A DNA stretch of 64,000 bases from Sinonovacula constricta (Eukaryota; Mollusca; Bivalvia; Cardiida; Solecurtidae). A program made the translations under genes and the position numbers. Of the stretch, positions 25,241 to 36,455 are shown one piece after another. Each line of letters starts with the position of its first letter. Within the stretch, counting starts at the first letter, position 1. Under the pieces are notes generated by a model. That model searched no databases. It had not been told where the DNA came from and saw only the letters and a list, made by a program, of their open reading frames with translations. The stretch spans positions 36,352,862 to 36,416,861 of the forward strand of contig CM017561.1 of the NCBI GenBank assembly GCA_007844125.1. The letters are read 5' to 3'.

Positions 25241-26267
25241 TTACAACTTTTTCTGGCATGCTAGCTTACCGGAGCCAAGTGAAAAGTCTCTTGAATGTAA
25301 AATCGAAAACTTCAACCACGATGCTTTTAAAGTTAGCATACTATTGAAACTGGTTATATTTATCCATTATTGTTAAACAACTGTACGTTATTTGTCCTAT
25401 AAAAAGCACCTGCAACGTTCAATAACATGACGGTCGACCGGCCGAAAAGTGATATAGATATAAAGCCTACATTTGATGTAATTTGACTGGCTATTAAGGC
25501 AGGACCAAAATGATATAGATTTCAGCAAGCTCTGTGAAATTGCAGCCATTTTGTTTTAAGTCTGTGTGTAGACGCCGACAGGTTGCATAAATTTATGAAA
25601 CAAAATTGTCTCAGTTTTTAAACATTCACAGCATGAATTGGTAGTGTTTAACCGAATGTGTTATAAATTTACAACGTGTAGATTTCACAAAAACACAAAC
25701 AACCTGGATTAATGCAAAAACTTTGTCTAAGATTTTAATGTAAAATGTTATAAGTACATATAGTTATTTAATAAAATTGTCCATAAATAAGTAATTAATG
25801 ACATTGGCCCTACTATTTGACCTCTGATCAGTCGTATTGACCCTCGGCTTTGACCTGGGGCCAATATGACTGCCCTAGGACAAATAACAGGACCAATATC
25901 AAATCACTACTTATAGTATTAATCCAGTGAACGTTATTTAGTCAAATTAGTTATTTATACTATGTTATGCTTATAAGATCATGCTCGTAATTAACCTGAC
26001 GCATAATTGTACATTTAAAGATACATCTCGCAAACACACTGGAACAAACTTGATAATTACAATTAAAATATGATATTTTGGAAGTAATTTATTAATATTT
26101 TTTTGCTTTTGTAATATACAATTACATGTTTTGAATCTAGTCATGTTATTACATTTCTGTGGGTGTTTTCCTATATACTTTACGACTTTGCTTGTTTTTA
26201 TATAAGTTTTAGTGTTCTTTTATTTGAACCAGCCTACTTAAATTACATACTCTTTCTTATTTTTCAG

Positions 26268-26312
26268 AATTACATTGAGAATGGCTGTGATAAACCGACT
26301 TATTTCAACACT
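26268..26312 (+). other. Exon 2: 13-base 5' UTR plus first 32 coding bases
   Basis: The exon is bordered by a pyrimidine-rich acceptor (tctttcttatttttcag, ending 26267) and a consensus donor (gtaagt from 26313). It carries the start codon at 26281 and the first ten residues plus two bases of a Leu codon. This is a micro-exon of 45 bases and would be missed by single-exon prediction. Splitting the signal peptide across an intron is a frequent arrangement in animal prohormone genes. Confidence 0.88.
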
Positions 26313-28673
26313 GTAAGTACTGAGAGATGAATGTCTGGTTCGTTATCTACGTGCTTAAGTTAAAATATGCGGCAAGTAGTGAAAAGTATGAATAGATAGT
26401 TTCCATATCAGTGAAAATTCCTTATTTTGGCAGCCATCTTTGATGGCAACATCAAGGGACTTTCATATGAATTAGAAGCGTAAAGATTTTTTTCGTGTAA
26501 TTTCTTCACTTGTGGTCCAAAAATTAAAAGCTAAACACGATTGGAAATCTCTTGAAATTCATATTATTAAAATACAATATTTTTAAAATTGAACAATGCA
26601 CAAAGAATTAATGTGCAGACATAAATAAAATAATTGGTTCAACCTTAAGCAAAATGTATAGTGTATCTTTTGGGTTGTATTTTTTGTTTTTTTTCCTTTT
26701 CAACTATTCAAATATAGTTTTGATATTTAAAAGAAACTTCATAAAAGCTGTTAAATTGGATATAAAATAGACTGAAAAATAAAAACACAATAGTGAGTTA
26801 AATGCAGCACATATTTCCAGATTTCGGCCTGCGTTAGCTTCTGCCTTCAAAGATGTCTGCCTTAAACTGTCTTATCAGTGCCTATGACATCACATGGAAA
26901 CTATCTATGTGGTTGTCTTTACAGACAATGCCTGACAGCCTGGCAGCTTAAAATTATCATTTATGGTACATAGTAATACAAACATATATATATAACGAAT
27001 AAGTTGTTTATGCCCTACGATTTCCTCCGAAAATAGTGATGGCTGCCGCTACCGTAAAACTTAATGAGACCACGCGGTTACCACACGGTGACCGTCCGTT
27101 GAAGCTCTTTATTTTTCAAGTCGGGGATGTCGACGTACAAATAGTGTACTGGTTGCATTTTTATTTCTACGTTGCTAGTAGACAGACCCACCATATCTTT
27201 GTTGTATTGACGTTGTTAAGAAGCACACCAATCATTCTTCAATAGTTCTTTTTTTCTAAATATACAATTTTTAATCTCAAAAACCTTCGAAAGCTGTGCT
27301 TAAGACATTCTATTGATCTTCGTCGGTTGACAATGTGCGCCATACCTACAGGTGTTGGTTCATCCCAGGGATGATCACGTAACGGTTAATATTTAACATC
27401 ATATATTCCATTTATGTTGCGTCACAAAATTACGACCACCCAAAACCCACATTCACAGAGGTTCCATATCCAAATTACGTCCAGCTGCCAACATTACAAA
27501 TGTGTCTGTTGATGGGGTGACTTTAGCGTTTTTGGGTTGCTGTGACTTAGTCATTTAGTTTCTTTTTCGTTAAATGTCTTTTAAAAATGGAATGATGTAG
27601 CCATGATGGTTATCGTAAACCTCGTTAATGATATTTAAACGACCTACTCCTTCCATAATCTTTTTTTTTAATTATTATAACATAATAAACATCATTTGAT
27701 ATATAACTGTAAGCTATTTTAAGTATACAAAAGTACGATAAGTATGCACTCTATAAATAAATAATGCACCCTAAACATATTCCTTTTTTCCATTTTATAT
27801 TATGAGTCATATTTTACATTAATCCGTTTCAGCGTCTGGCTGTCGCTTTTCATCGCTGGAATTACATGTGCAGAAGCTAATGAAGAAACTCTAAGTAACA
27901 AACCGATGGTACATTCTCATGTAGAGAAACGATCATCTGATGGCGGGTTTGACACTTTAGCGAGTGGCCTTGTAGGTAAACGGTATGATGGAAGAACTTT
28001 TGATAGTCTTGCTAGTGGACTTGTCGGCAAACGGTATGACGGAAGCTCATTCGACAGTCTGGCAAGCGGACTAGTCGGCAAAAGGTACGATGGCAGAAAT
28101 TTTGATAGCCTCGCAAGTGGACTAGTTGGAAAGCGATACGATGGCAGAAATTTTGACAGTTTGGCAAGTGGTCTTGTAGGTAAACGATACGATGGTGGAA
28201 ACTTCGACAGTTTGGCGAGTGGACTCGTTGGCAAACGGTACCGCGGAGGAAATTTTGACAGCCTGGCTAGTGGATTGGTAGGAAAGAGATACGGCGGACG
28301 GAACTTTGATAGTTTGGCAAGCGGGCTTGTCGGAAAACGCTACGACGGTGGAAATTTCGACAGCTTAGCGAGTGGAATTGTCGGAAAGCGATACCGCGGT
28401 CAAAATTTCGACAGCCTGGCTAGTGGATTGGTGGGAAAGAGATACGACGGACGGAACTTTGATAGTTTGGCAAGCGGGCTTGTTGGTAAACGGTATGATG
28501 GTGGCAACTTTGACAGCTTGGCTAGCGGACTGGTTGGGAAACGTTATAATTATTACTACAATCCTATTGCCGCTCGGAGATCTCGTTACAACAATTTTGA
28601 CAGTCTTGCAAGTGGTCTGGTTGGCAAACGGTCTGAAGGGCTCGATCTCAAAGAGGAGGAAGCTGACCGATAA
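26281..28673 (+). CDS. Amidated neuropeptide precursor, 13 tandem FDSLASGLV-amide copies (LASGLVamide-type); join(26281..26312,27833..28673)
   Basis: This encodes a secreted prohormone that yields multiple short amidated peptides in the regulated secretory pathway. The spliced frame is 290 residues. Residues 1-26 form a signal peptide: it starts MAVINRLIST, has a hydrophobic core LVWLSLFIAGITC, and cleavage is likely near Ala-Glu-Ala. A short spacer ends in HVEKR. Residues 47-279 hold 13 peptide copies, twelve of exactly 17 residues (type copy YDGRNFDSLASGLV plus GKR) and one longer copy. The Gly is the amide donor and KR the convertase site. The last 13 residues (SEGLDLKEEEADR) form an acidic tail. 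The start was chosen because exon 2 has an ATG right after an acceptor (tttttcag), a gtaagt donor at 26313, and phase 2, which joins the 27833 acceptor in frame. An unspliced start at 27906 would lack a signal peptide. The family name LASGLVamide is from memory of mollusc neuropeptide surveys; the precursor class itself is clear. Confidence 0.94.
26313..27832 (+). other. Intron 2 of the neuropeptide gene (1,520 bp)
   Basis: It runs from gtaagt at 26313 to an acceptor (ccgtttcag) ending at 27832. The phase is 2 and the spliced codon is CTC (Leu). A 69-codon frame at 27036-27245, beginning MMAAATVKL, lies inside but has no recognised domain and no convincing splice sites. I treat it as chance. 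Confidence 0.85.
27933..28631 (+). repeat. Internal coding repeat: 13 peptide units, 51 bp each
   Basis: Units 1-12 are each exactly 51 bp (starts 27933, 27984 and so on to 28494) and unit 13 (28545-28631) is 87 bp. The core FDSLASGLV is fixed except Thr for Ser in unit 1 and Ile for Leu in unit 9. Residues 1-5 vary (YDGRT, YDGSS, YDGRN, YDGGN, YRGGN, YGGRN, YRGQN). Many third-position differences lie between units while the protein core holds, which points to purifying selection on the peptide. Units 7-9 and 10-12 are much closer to each other in DNA, showing a more recent 153-bp three-unit duplication at 28239/28392. Unit 13 carries a 12-residue insertion rich in Tyr and Asn with an extra RR site. 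Confidence 0.95.
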
Positions 28674-29034
28674 TAGGATCAATAATTTACAATTGTTAAA
28701 GTGCTTTAAACATGGCGTTTTTGTTTACTGTTGAACTTATTTGATAAACCAAAGAACTTTCTTACTAAATAAATGTAATTGTAAATAGAGAAGATGAGTT
28801 TAAAAAACGTTAATGAAAAAATCTAAAATTTACAAAAACAATTACATTTACGTTTGGCAGGTCATTTTTGAATTTCGATATCTTGTAATAAAGATCTTTA
28901 TATTTTAACAACATAATGTATATTATATACGTTTAGTTAGGGATGGACACTGCTTTTATGTAACCTTGATAATTGTCTACTGTTAAGTGTAGAAAACCTG
29001 CCATTACAAATATGTAAAAATATATTTTAATAAA
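28674..29034 (+). promoter_or_regulatory. 3' UTR with candidate poly(A) signals
   Basis: After the stop (TAA at 28671, then TAG in frame) the sequence turns AT-rich. AATAAA hexamers occur at 28768, 28887 and 29029. Any of them could end the neuropeptide transcript; the first gives a 3' UTR of roughly 110 bases. Confidence 0.5.
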
Positions 29035-30486
29035 GATGATATGAACTTTTATTTTTTCTTTACTCGTGTCTTGAAACGTATTCGTATAATAACTGTTTGT
29101 TTGTTTTGTTTTTAAATAAACAAATTTTAAACTAGATAATAATTTAACATATAGCACAACATAGAGCATGTCTCAGCTTGTCGTCTTCAACTTCTGGCTT
29201 TCACACATATTCGATTGTGTACCTTAGGTTTCAAACATAGACCTGTGTTTGTTTTGAGAAATAAAGAACGAAAAACACCCGTAAAGTGTTGATTTGTAGC
29301 AAAGTTTGGAACTAATATATACAGTGAGCTTCATGTACATCTTTATAATATAATATCGTTTGAATTCAATAATTATGATATTTTAAATTAAGAATCACAT
29401 CTGATCACATGTTCTCCCAGAAGAACAGGTAGAAACTAAACTCACAGTACATGGGTGTTTTTTTCAACTTCAAAACATTTAATGATCCATTAAAAAATAT
29501 TAATGATGTTTTATCATTTATGTTGCATTTACATGTATTTTTATAAAGTGATTTAACATTTACGGCATTTTGCAGGCTAAGCTTTATAGATCTTATAGTT
29601 TGATCAACAGTTGATATTACAAATATTTCAATGTATTGCACTATTCGCATCATATAATACTTGCATATGATAAAATACACAAAATCTGAGTCTTTAATAA
29701 AGACACGTGTTTGAAAAAAAAAAACGCTGTTCACACGTTACAGCGATAAAGTTCAGCATGCATGGTATTTTGCCCTAAATGGATGCGTTTCCTGAAAAAT
29801 AAATTAAAATTCAACAAATGACTATAAAACATATTTTCATATTTTAAAATGGGGAAAAATGTCAATGTCAATTTGAAAAAAATGACGAGTACTTCAATAC
29901 AGGTTAAAATGTAACTGTTTTTACTATAAAGGCACTATCTTTACAGCAAACATTATTCTAATTACTCAATGAGAGCTAGTAAAGAAATATAATTATCAAT
30001 ACTGCAGGACTGTTTTTAATTGCGCTTTTTTAACCAAAGATTGTCAAATTTAGTGTCTTTTGAACTCCTAAAGACTTTTTAATTAAAGACTTTTTAATTA
30101 TGTCTTGGTATTTTGTACAGTCATTACACTAGTTTGCTTAAACTTATAAGATTTTATCTTTTTCAAATCGTTTACTAGTTAGACAAATGAATATACATTC
30201 AAAATAAAAAAAAAATAACCTGCAAGAGCAAAGGACGATAAAAAAGCTTATGATTCACGAAAATTCGATACCTTTGTACAAGTACTTGCTATACAGAAAA
30301 TTATTCATGATTGCACTCATCCAGTCGTCAAAGTTGCAGTCATTCAATGTTAGAATTATAGTATTCCGAAATTAAATGTTAGATAGTTGATGAGGACAAA
30401 ATTCTATTGCATTGGTTTTATGATACTTAACTGCGTATAAAAACTGCGAAATAATGACATGTGTTTATATGGAATTTTGTTTTATA

Positions 30487-30715
30487 ACACCCCTACCACC
30501 ACGACACAGTTTTCGGTTATATTGCGGACATCCAGCTTATTATTCTTGGAGCTAGACACCAGACTTATGTCTGGAGAGAACCATCGACACACCGCAGGGT
30601 AGCTGTAGAATTCCACCACATCGTGTTTTCACTCCGATCGGAACTCCAACCCACGCGGTAGAGGGTTGAGGAGTTGCAAGCTGGCGGCTTTTTCAGCTCG
30701 GCCGCCTGCTCACCG
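30487..30715 (-). repeat. tRNA-headed SINE related to family A, - strand
   Basis: On the - strand: an A-box-like aggcggccgagctg, B box gggttggagttccg, then tgcggtgtgtcgatggttct, and aataataagctggatgtccg near the 3' end. The body parallels family A (tgcggtgcactggtggttct; agctggacgtcgctataatg) although the head differs, so the two families may share a common core. Confidence 0.65.
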
Positions 30716-31053
30716 ACATGGTTATTTACATTTCAACATGATAATTACTTTCGCATAATGTTATTCTCATGTCGAAGATATGTACTTCATAAGTAATTTA
30801 AAAAAAAAATATTTTCTTACTTCATAATTACATACCTTGGCATTAGTGCGTTTACATGTAGTAAGCTATGATTCATTCATATTAAAGTGCAAAAACGGCA
30901 ACATTAGAATGTCAATGTACTTTATAAATTAAAGTATATCGTTCCAATAAAATGAAATTACCACAAAGTTATCCTCATTAAAATTCAAGGTCATCATATA
31001 ACGATGTCTGGAAGCTGTTTTATTATGACGAAAGAGGTCGCTGCGAAGCCACG

Positions 31054-31807
31054 CACCGGTGTCCAATCTCATTAAAATCATATCCTAATTTCCCTCATCT
31101 ACTGTCCGTGATTAGGATCTGACTACATCGTATAAGAGGTCGTGTCAAAATGACCTTTGTGTAATTGAATATGCATAGACAAGTGCCCGTATTTCGACCA
31201 ATGCAATCGCTCCTTTCAAAACTACTATAGAATCCTTCCCGATACAGCAGTCAACACATACCACTTTTTAAACCGCTGAATCAGCCATCCTTTCTATTGG
31301 CATGCATTAATTTTTACACATTTTGTTCAATCAACAATTTATCTATCGGTATCTACCATAACATTTCATAATTCCATTTTTAAGTAGAATACGAAAGGAT
31401 TTTCAACGCAACCCACTGCGAAAACGCTTTCGTTATCCGCCATGACAATTGCAGCGAGCGAGTTGTGAATGTATTTACCAGTGTTACTAAAATAAGGATT
31501 TCTAGTTCAAAACTTCTTTTTGTTGGATGGTTTATACATATTTGTAGAGGTTATATATGTCTCTTTTGAAATATGTAAAGTTAAGTTTAAGAATGTGTGT
31601 AGATTGCATGCAATCACGAGTTAAATGCGACCCTTTACCATTAAAATTTTATAGCGTGTAGAACGTTGCTCGCAGTATACCACAAGATTTTGTTGCCGAG
31701 AATTTCATTGGCTACTGAAAAGGTCAATTTGAGGTGAACCGTAATGGGAAGTCATCAGATCCTATTACGCGTAATACTGGAGCTGATTTTAATGAGATTG
31801 ACCGGTG
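31054..31807. mobile_element. MITE-like non-autonomous DNA transposon (754 bp)
   Basis: The ends are inverted: the left arm contains caccggtgtccaatctcatt then aaaatca (31054-31080), and the right arm reads tgattttaatgagattgacc then ggtg (31784-31807). Weaker inverted similarity continues inward (attaggatctga on the left, mirrored by tcagatcctatt on the right, then a tcaaaatgacctt/tcaaattgacctt pair). The interior has no transposase frame. The target-site duplication is unclear. Confidence 0.7.
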
Positions 31808-32152
31808 TCAAACCTAATTTTAGATTTGATAAAAAAGAAGTGGGTTGCATTTAAATCCACAACAATGAAGAGAAGTTCAATAATGGTCATTCATCGGTTG
31901 TATGGTTAAACTTGGAATAAACTTGAATACAACCAGCAAAAAACGGACTCGTCGTTAAAAATCAATTCCATCAATTAGAATCAATTGTAGGTTAATTATA
32001 ATTATACTTACGTTTTAACACTCGATCAAAACACATAAAGAAACACGTACACTTCATCATTTCATTTAAATTGATGAAAATTACTCATGGATCCAATAAA
32101 GACAATGATAAACGTTAGATATATTCATTATATTCATTAGATATATCTATGA

Positions 32153-32558
32153 GCCATTTTAAGCATTACGGTGTTCTAACTACATAGCTAGCAACAACAT
32201 ATCTAAAACAACCTTTGAGGGGAAAATGCTTTCATAGATTTTCATTATTCTTCAATGATTAAGTAGAAATATATAATCATGTAAATAAATATGGTTCATT
32301 AAAATGCGGAAAATTTTGTTGCGTGCATGTATTGCTTGATTTAATTTGCAAGCTCATATGTACATGAATTATTTTGTGACAGTTAACAATGAAAATGACC
32401 TTGAGCATTAATTTAGAGAGACAGCACATTGCATCTAAATTCTAATCGAATGTCTTATAGATTCAAATTCAATAAGTTGGAACAATAGCATCACGAATAC
32501 AACAACTATCGTTCGAGTCAAGAAATACAACACTCACTTAATTTTCTCAGAATAAGAT
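32153..32558 (+). repeat. Repeat G, copy 1 (about 400 bp)
   Basis: It matches 38609-39010 in the same orientation. The strongest stretch is gcatctaaattctaatcgaa through tgtcttatagattcaaa, ataagttggaacaatagcat and aacaactatcgttcgagt. No open frame is conserved between copies. Confidence 0.75.
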
Positions 32559-33020
32559 ATATCTAATGAATTTTAATATAAAAATACAAAACGTTAATAA
32601 TGTATTTCATCAGATAAATTTTCCACATAAGTTTATTTTTTATGTTCTTGTTACATGTACTTAAACATATACTTTATGGGCACGCGATGCTAATTGAATA
32701 TTGTTTCAATATTATACTTTAATTGCATTCTAGTGCTTAACAATTGCTATTTGCAGTTTTGTAGTGTTCATTTATATGCCTGGACACTTATTGCGACTTA
32801 AATAAAAACGTTTAAAATTAATTCAATGTCGTTTATCAATTCCTGGCATACAGCTTGATGGTTTGCTTCCAGGGAAATACAATAAACCACTATATATTAT
32901 TATATACTAGCTTCTGCCATTTGTATCCCTAACGGGTGTTTGCTCTTGCAAATATAAATGATACCATACTTCAAGCACACAATTCATTTAGCTGATATTT
33001 ACCGGGAGTTGAAGTTGTTT

Positions 33021-33178
33021 GGTAAATAAGAAAAGGTCCTATCAAAAAAACTACAGATGTTTAAATCTAAACTACCTCTAGACAAAGGCAAACAAGGTAA
33101 ATGTAAATGTGACAAAAACACAAAGACGAGACATAACACACAAAAAGAAAAACCAGCAGTTACCGCCTTGGAACGATC
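33021..33178 (+). repeat. Repeat family E, 5' portion
   Basis: Nearly identical to 842-1010 (ggtaaataagaaaaggtcct, then agacaaaggcaaacaaggta, then gacgagacataacacacaaa). It breaks off inside the core after cgccttggaacgatc. The 83-codon frame at 33057-33308 is repeat-derived in its first half. Confidence 0.85.
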
Positions 33179-35060
33179 TTTATGTTATTCTTTCTGTCTT
33201 TTGAAGCCATCATGGACCTGTTATTACACTTTTCTGCCAAAACAAGAAAAGGTAAACTTGGTCAAAAATAATTTTAAAATTACTGCAGGGTTTATACATC
33301 CAAAATAATTATAAACATAATTATTTCATGAGCGTTTAGAACTAAATAAAGTAAAATGCTTTTAAGTTCAATTTTACTACGATTTAAATGGTAAACTTTA
33401 TTTTAAGACAGGGTGATTTTTAAAAACAGGTGGTACTCTCAATACATTTATTCATAACTCATAACAAAATACATGTTTGTTTGCTAAAGGTATGCAAAAA
33501 CCCCTTCTCTTCGCTGGAATGAATACGCATTTGTTACGAACTCTAAAATAGTTCACGTATAAATAGTGTTGCCATGTGGAGAGATGATTCCAAGCTCTGG
33601 CAATCTACAAGTCCTGGTAAGTTCCTCATCAACTAAACGTGATTATAGCCTCAATGATTATATCGCCTGAACCATGTACGTTTGTAAAATTGTTCTCCCT
33701 ATTAATTTGCTCACCTCCGACCTTAGCCTCGTTTTCAAAACAATATGACTTTTAGTGAGGATCTCATTAAAAACGACATTTTTATCGAGCTTTTTTAAAG
33801 TCAAAACTGTTTTGTCCCTTCTCCCTTCTCATTCTTTAAGAGTTACACCCATTAAATTAAAAGGGCTAATTTTAGACCTTTAACCAAAGTCACCAACAAT
33901 CCCTATTCTAACTTGTTTTCTTTTTTTTTCTAATTTGAAACAAAAGAGTTCAGTTGCCTTAGCTATTTAACATAAGATGTCAGCAAAGAATGATTAGATA
34001 AATTGAATAAATCATGTTTTGCTAATAAAAAGGATATTATGTCTTGACTTAAATTTCAAAGGTTGTTATAATATTGTTATATGAAAGCTAAGATTTGATA
34101 ACGGAAATTTTTATAATATACATGTATAAATGATTGTTAAAATTAAAGTTAAAATCATATAATTTAAATTTAAATTATATAAAATAAATTGATATAAATG
34201 AATGAGGAATAACCATGTTCACATGAGAATCAGCATGTCGAAAAATACAATATTGGGTTCGAATGTTTATCCTGGAACCATGTCCATTTTAAAAGCAAGC
34301 TGTACACGTGCTGAAAGATTGATTAAAGAGTCAAAATTCATGGGAAAGTGCGTTTTATAGCAAATATAGATGGACATGTTTAAATAACAAAGAGATTAAC
34401 ATTAATTTAAGTGTATTAAACAGGTTTAAAATTTAAGTGAAACCAGAACATGCAATCAGACAACGGCTTAGACTTTATACAGTTTAATTATAATTACGAC
34501 TACATTATAATTTTATTAATTAGGCAAAAAAGTAAATTGTGTTCAATAAACTTGAAAATTTAATAACTTTATCTTCATAAACCATTTAAGTTTAAAGTGT
34601 TATTTACGGAAACAATGTTTTTGAAATGAAGTGGCATGAGAAGTAAGAATAATAAATAATGTTTTTTGCCAATAACACCTTTCTGCTGACAATCTTTCTG
34701 TAGACAGATAGTTTCTACTTTAAACATTTTTATCGATTTGTAATGACGTCTTTCATATTTTCAAAAATGATATCCAAATTTATTGTCTGACATATTGATA
34801 TCATATTCCATTGTAAACTGTATCAAAATGAAAAACAAGACATGGTAAGTCTCTGAATGTTGCATATTGTCATATAGAACCTCAACCGGTTTTAGTGTAG
34901 GATAGTAATTAACCCTAAGCAATGTGTAAATCACTGTTAATATTTCCTAGCAAATAAGCAAAGCCATACTAGCACAGGCGGTATTCAGGCGTATGATATA
35001 TGTTAGGTGGGTCAATCGGGTATTACTAAATGAAGTAATTATATTTATGGCAAAGCATTA

Positions 35061-35437
35061 GTCCTGAGGGATTAAGCTCGTAAATAAAATGACGCTAAAA
35101 GGGTAATTGCTGTAATCGATTTTTCGGTGACACATTCCTCATACAATGTAATTATACAGATGGATCTTGACAAACGATGGCTAAATTTAACTAATGAATA
35201 CTTTAGGTGCCATTTTGAAGATAAGACTGCAGAAAAAGACCCTGTGTATATACTCGATAGCATGTTTTGTAACTCAAACGAAACAACAAGCTTTCAATGT
35301 CAAACTATGTCAAACTTTCTCCTCGCAACAAAATTACCAGCCCTATATGCTTCAAATGCGATCATGTTTTGTTACGAAGTGTTAAAACTGATGGAAGAAT
35401 TTCATAAGTAAATGTCCTGAGGGATTAAGCTCGTAAA
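35061..35437 (+). repeat. 24-bp perfect direct repeats around an open frame
   Basis: The same 24 bases, starting gtcctgagggattaagctcg and followed by taaa, lie at 35061-35084 and 35414-35437, 353 bp apart. The right copy begins 2 bases after the stop of the open frame at 35127-35411. The distant duplicate at 61.3 kb matches on both sides of the right copy but seems to lack it, so the right copy looks like a local insertion and not a simple target-site duplication. Confidence 0.75.
35127..35411 (+). CDS. Unrecognised 83-94-codon open frame in a duplicated segment
   Basis: From ATG at 35160 it encodes 83 residues (an upstream GTG at 35127 would give 94). It starts MDLDKRWLNLTNEYFRCHF, has a middle with DSMFCNSNETTSFQCQ, and ends CYEVLKLMEEFHK. 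Composition is protein-like, with five Cys from the ATG on. An acceptor-like attatacag precedes the ATG, and cataa before gtaaat could be a donor at the end, so it may be an exon. A diverged duplicate of the region (about 61300-61560) has stops and indels in the matching frame. Other frames here are also partly open, which weakens the coding case. No domain is recognised. Confidence 0.3.
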   Translation: MTHSSYNVIIQMDLDKRWLNLTNEYFRCHFEDKTAEKDPVYILDSMFCNSNETTSFQCQTMSNFLLATKLPALYASNAIMFCYEVLKLMEEFHK

Positions 35438-36136
35438 AATGTGTAACACTGAGTTGTAAACGCACTAATAAATGCCTGTCCAAAAAAAAGGCAAAGTATA
35501 CAGTGTAGATAAAAACGACAGTCAATGATAAAAAAGGCAGAATAACGAAGTAAGACCTCTTACAATGCAATTACACGACATTCGAGTCTAAATGGTAAAG
35601 ATTTTTATCTAATCTCAAGCAATTTGTACTTCGAGATGCTTTGTTGCTCGGAGATGTTCTAGCATACCTCTTGATACATCTTAGGGTTGTTGCTTTCTGT
35701 TAGTTAACATAAAACGAATTTGCTCTAATCTAATCATGAACATTTACTATGAGAAAGATGCCAAATAAGTATAAATATTTAAGTGCAACTTTTATTTCGA
35801 CACAAATCAGATGTGAAAGGATTGGCTCTCAGCAGATTCGTATCAAACATGCCACAAGTGATAAACCTTCATTGTATGCATGTATATACAAATAACATAT
35901 CAACAGCATGCCTCTTTGTGGAATGTTTTGAACACTTGTTTTACATTATTTATTTAATTCATTCTCCAAAATAATAGAATCTGCATTAAAGCCGTACAAA
36001 ATTTCGTAAATGACATTTTGCAAGTTATATAGTTTATTTATGATTATCTTCAAATTGTTCAGTATACAAAGCGAGGAATCCGTTCCTCATAGTAAATAAT
36101 CATAGTTTTGGTGTTGAGTTTCAATAGAGACCCGTT

Positions 36137-36455
36137 TGACATAAACGGTTATTTTCATAAACGTCAGCGCTTGGACTGTTTTTAATAAAAAAGATCATTT
36201 GCTGTTGTTTCTTTCATTGCTTGCATTGGAGAAACCCCTCATGTGCGAGGTTAGAGCTCTGTAAAACCTGTTTAAGCACCCCGGTCGGTTCTTTTGCCAA
36301 CTGATCATTCCAAGGCGGTAACTGTTGGGTTTGCTCTTTTTGTTAAATGATCTATTTGATATTTGGATATGAATACCTTTGTCATGTGCCTTTACAAATT
36401 TTGAATACGTTGCGATGCTCATAGGGCTTTGTCATATATTCGTGTTTTTTTTTAA
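36137..36455 (-). mobile_element. Repeat family E insertion inside the duplication
   Basis: Read on the - strand it starts gaatatatgacaaagcccta, passes the core (ttaccgccttggaatgatca, tgcttaaacaggttttacag) and ends near ccaagcgctgacg. The corresponding place in the 62.2 kb duplicate has no such sequence, so the insertion is younger than the duplication. A 75-codon frame (36195-36422) follows the same frame as the 13.7 kb copy. Confidence 0.8.

Larger units (their letters stand above)
18311..26267 (+). other. Intron 1 of the neuropeptide gene (about 8 kb)
   Basis: This is AT-rich sequence between the exon 1 donor and the exon 2 acceptor. It contains a short ATT tract (20537-20570), three SINE copies (21383, 22556, 24210) and one repeat F copy (25030). 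A 62-codon frame at 19399-19590 and an 84-codon frame at 23202-23456 show no recognisable domain. Otherwise no gene-like structure is visible. Confidence 0.5.

Noticed and set aside
27917..28734. Long open frames antisense to, and in another frame of, the neuropeptide exon (27917-28234 -, 28365-28682 -, 28372-28734 +)
   Set aside because: They are shadows of the 51-bp coding repeat, whose unit length is a multiple of three; they have no signal peptide or independent start context.
35085..35413. The 24-bp direct repeats as a target-site duplication around a 329-bp insertion
   Set aside because: Similarity to the 61.3 kb duplicate runs across the right-hand border, so the enclosed segment did not arrive as a separate insertion there; the right repeat itself looks like the insertion.
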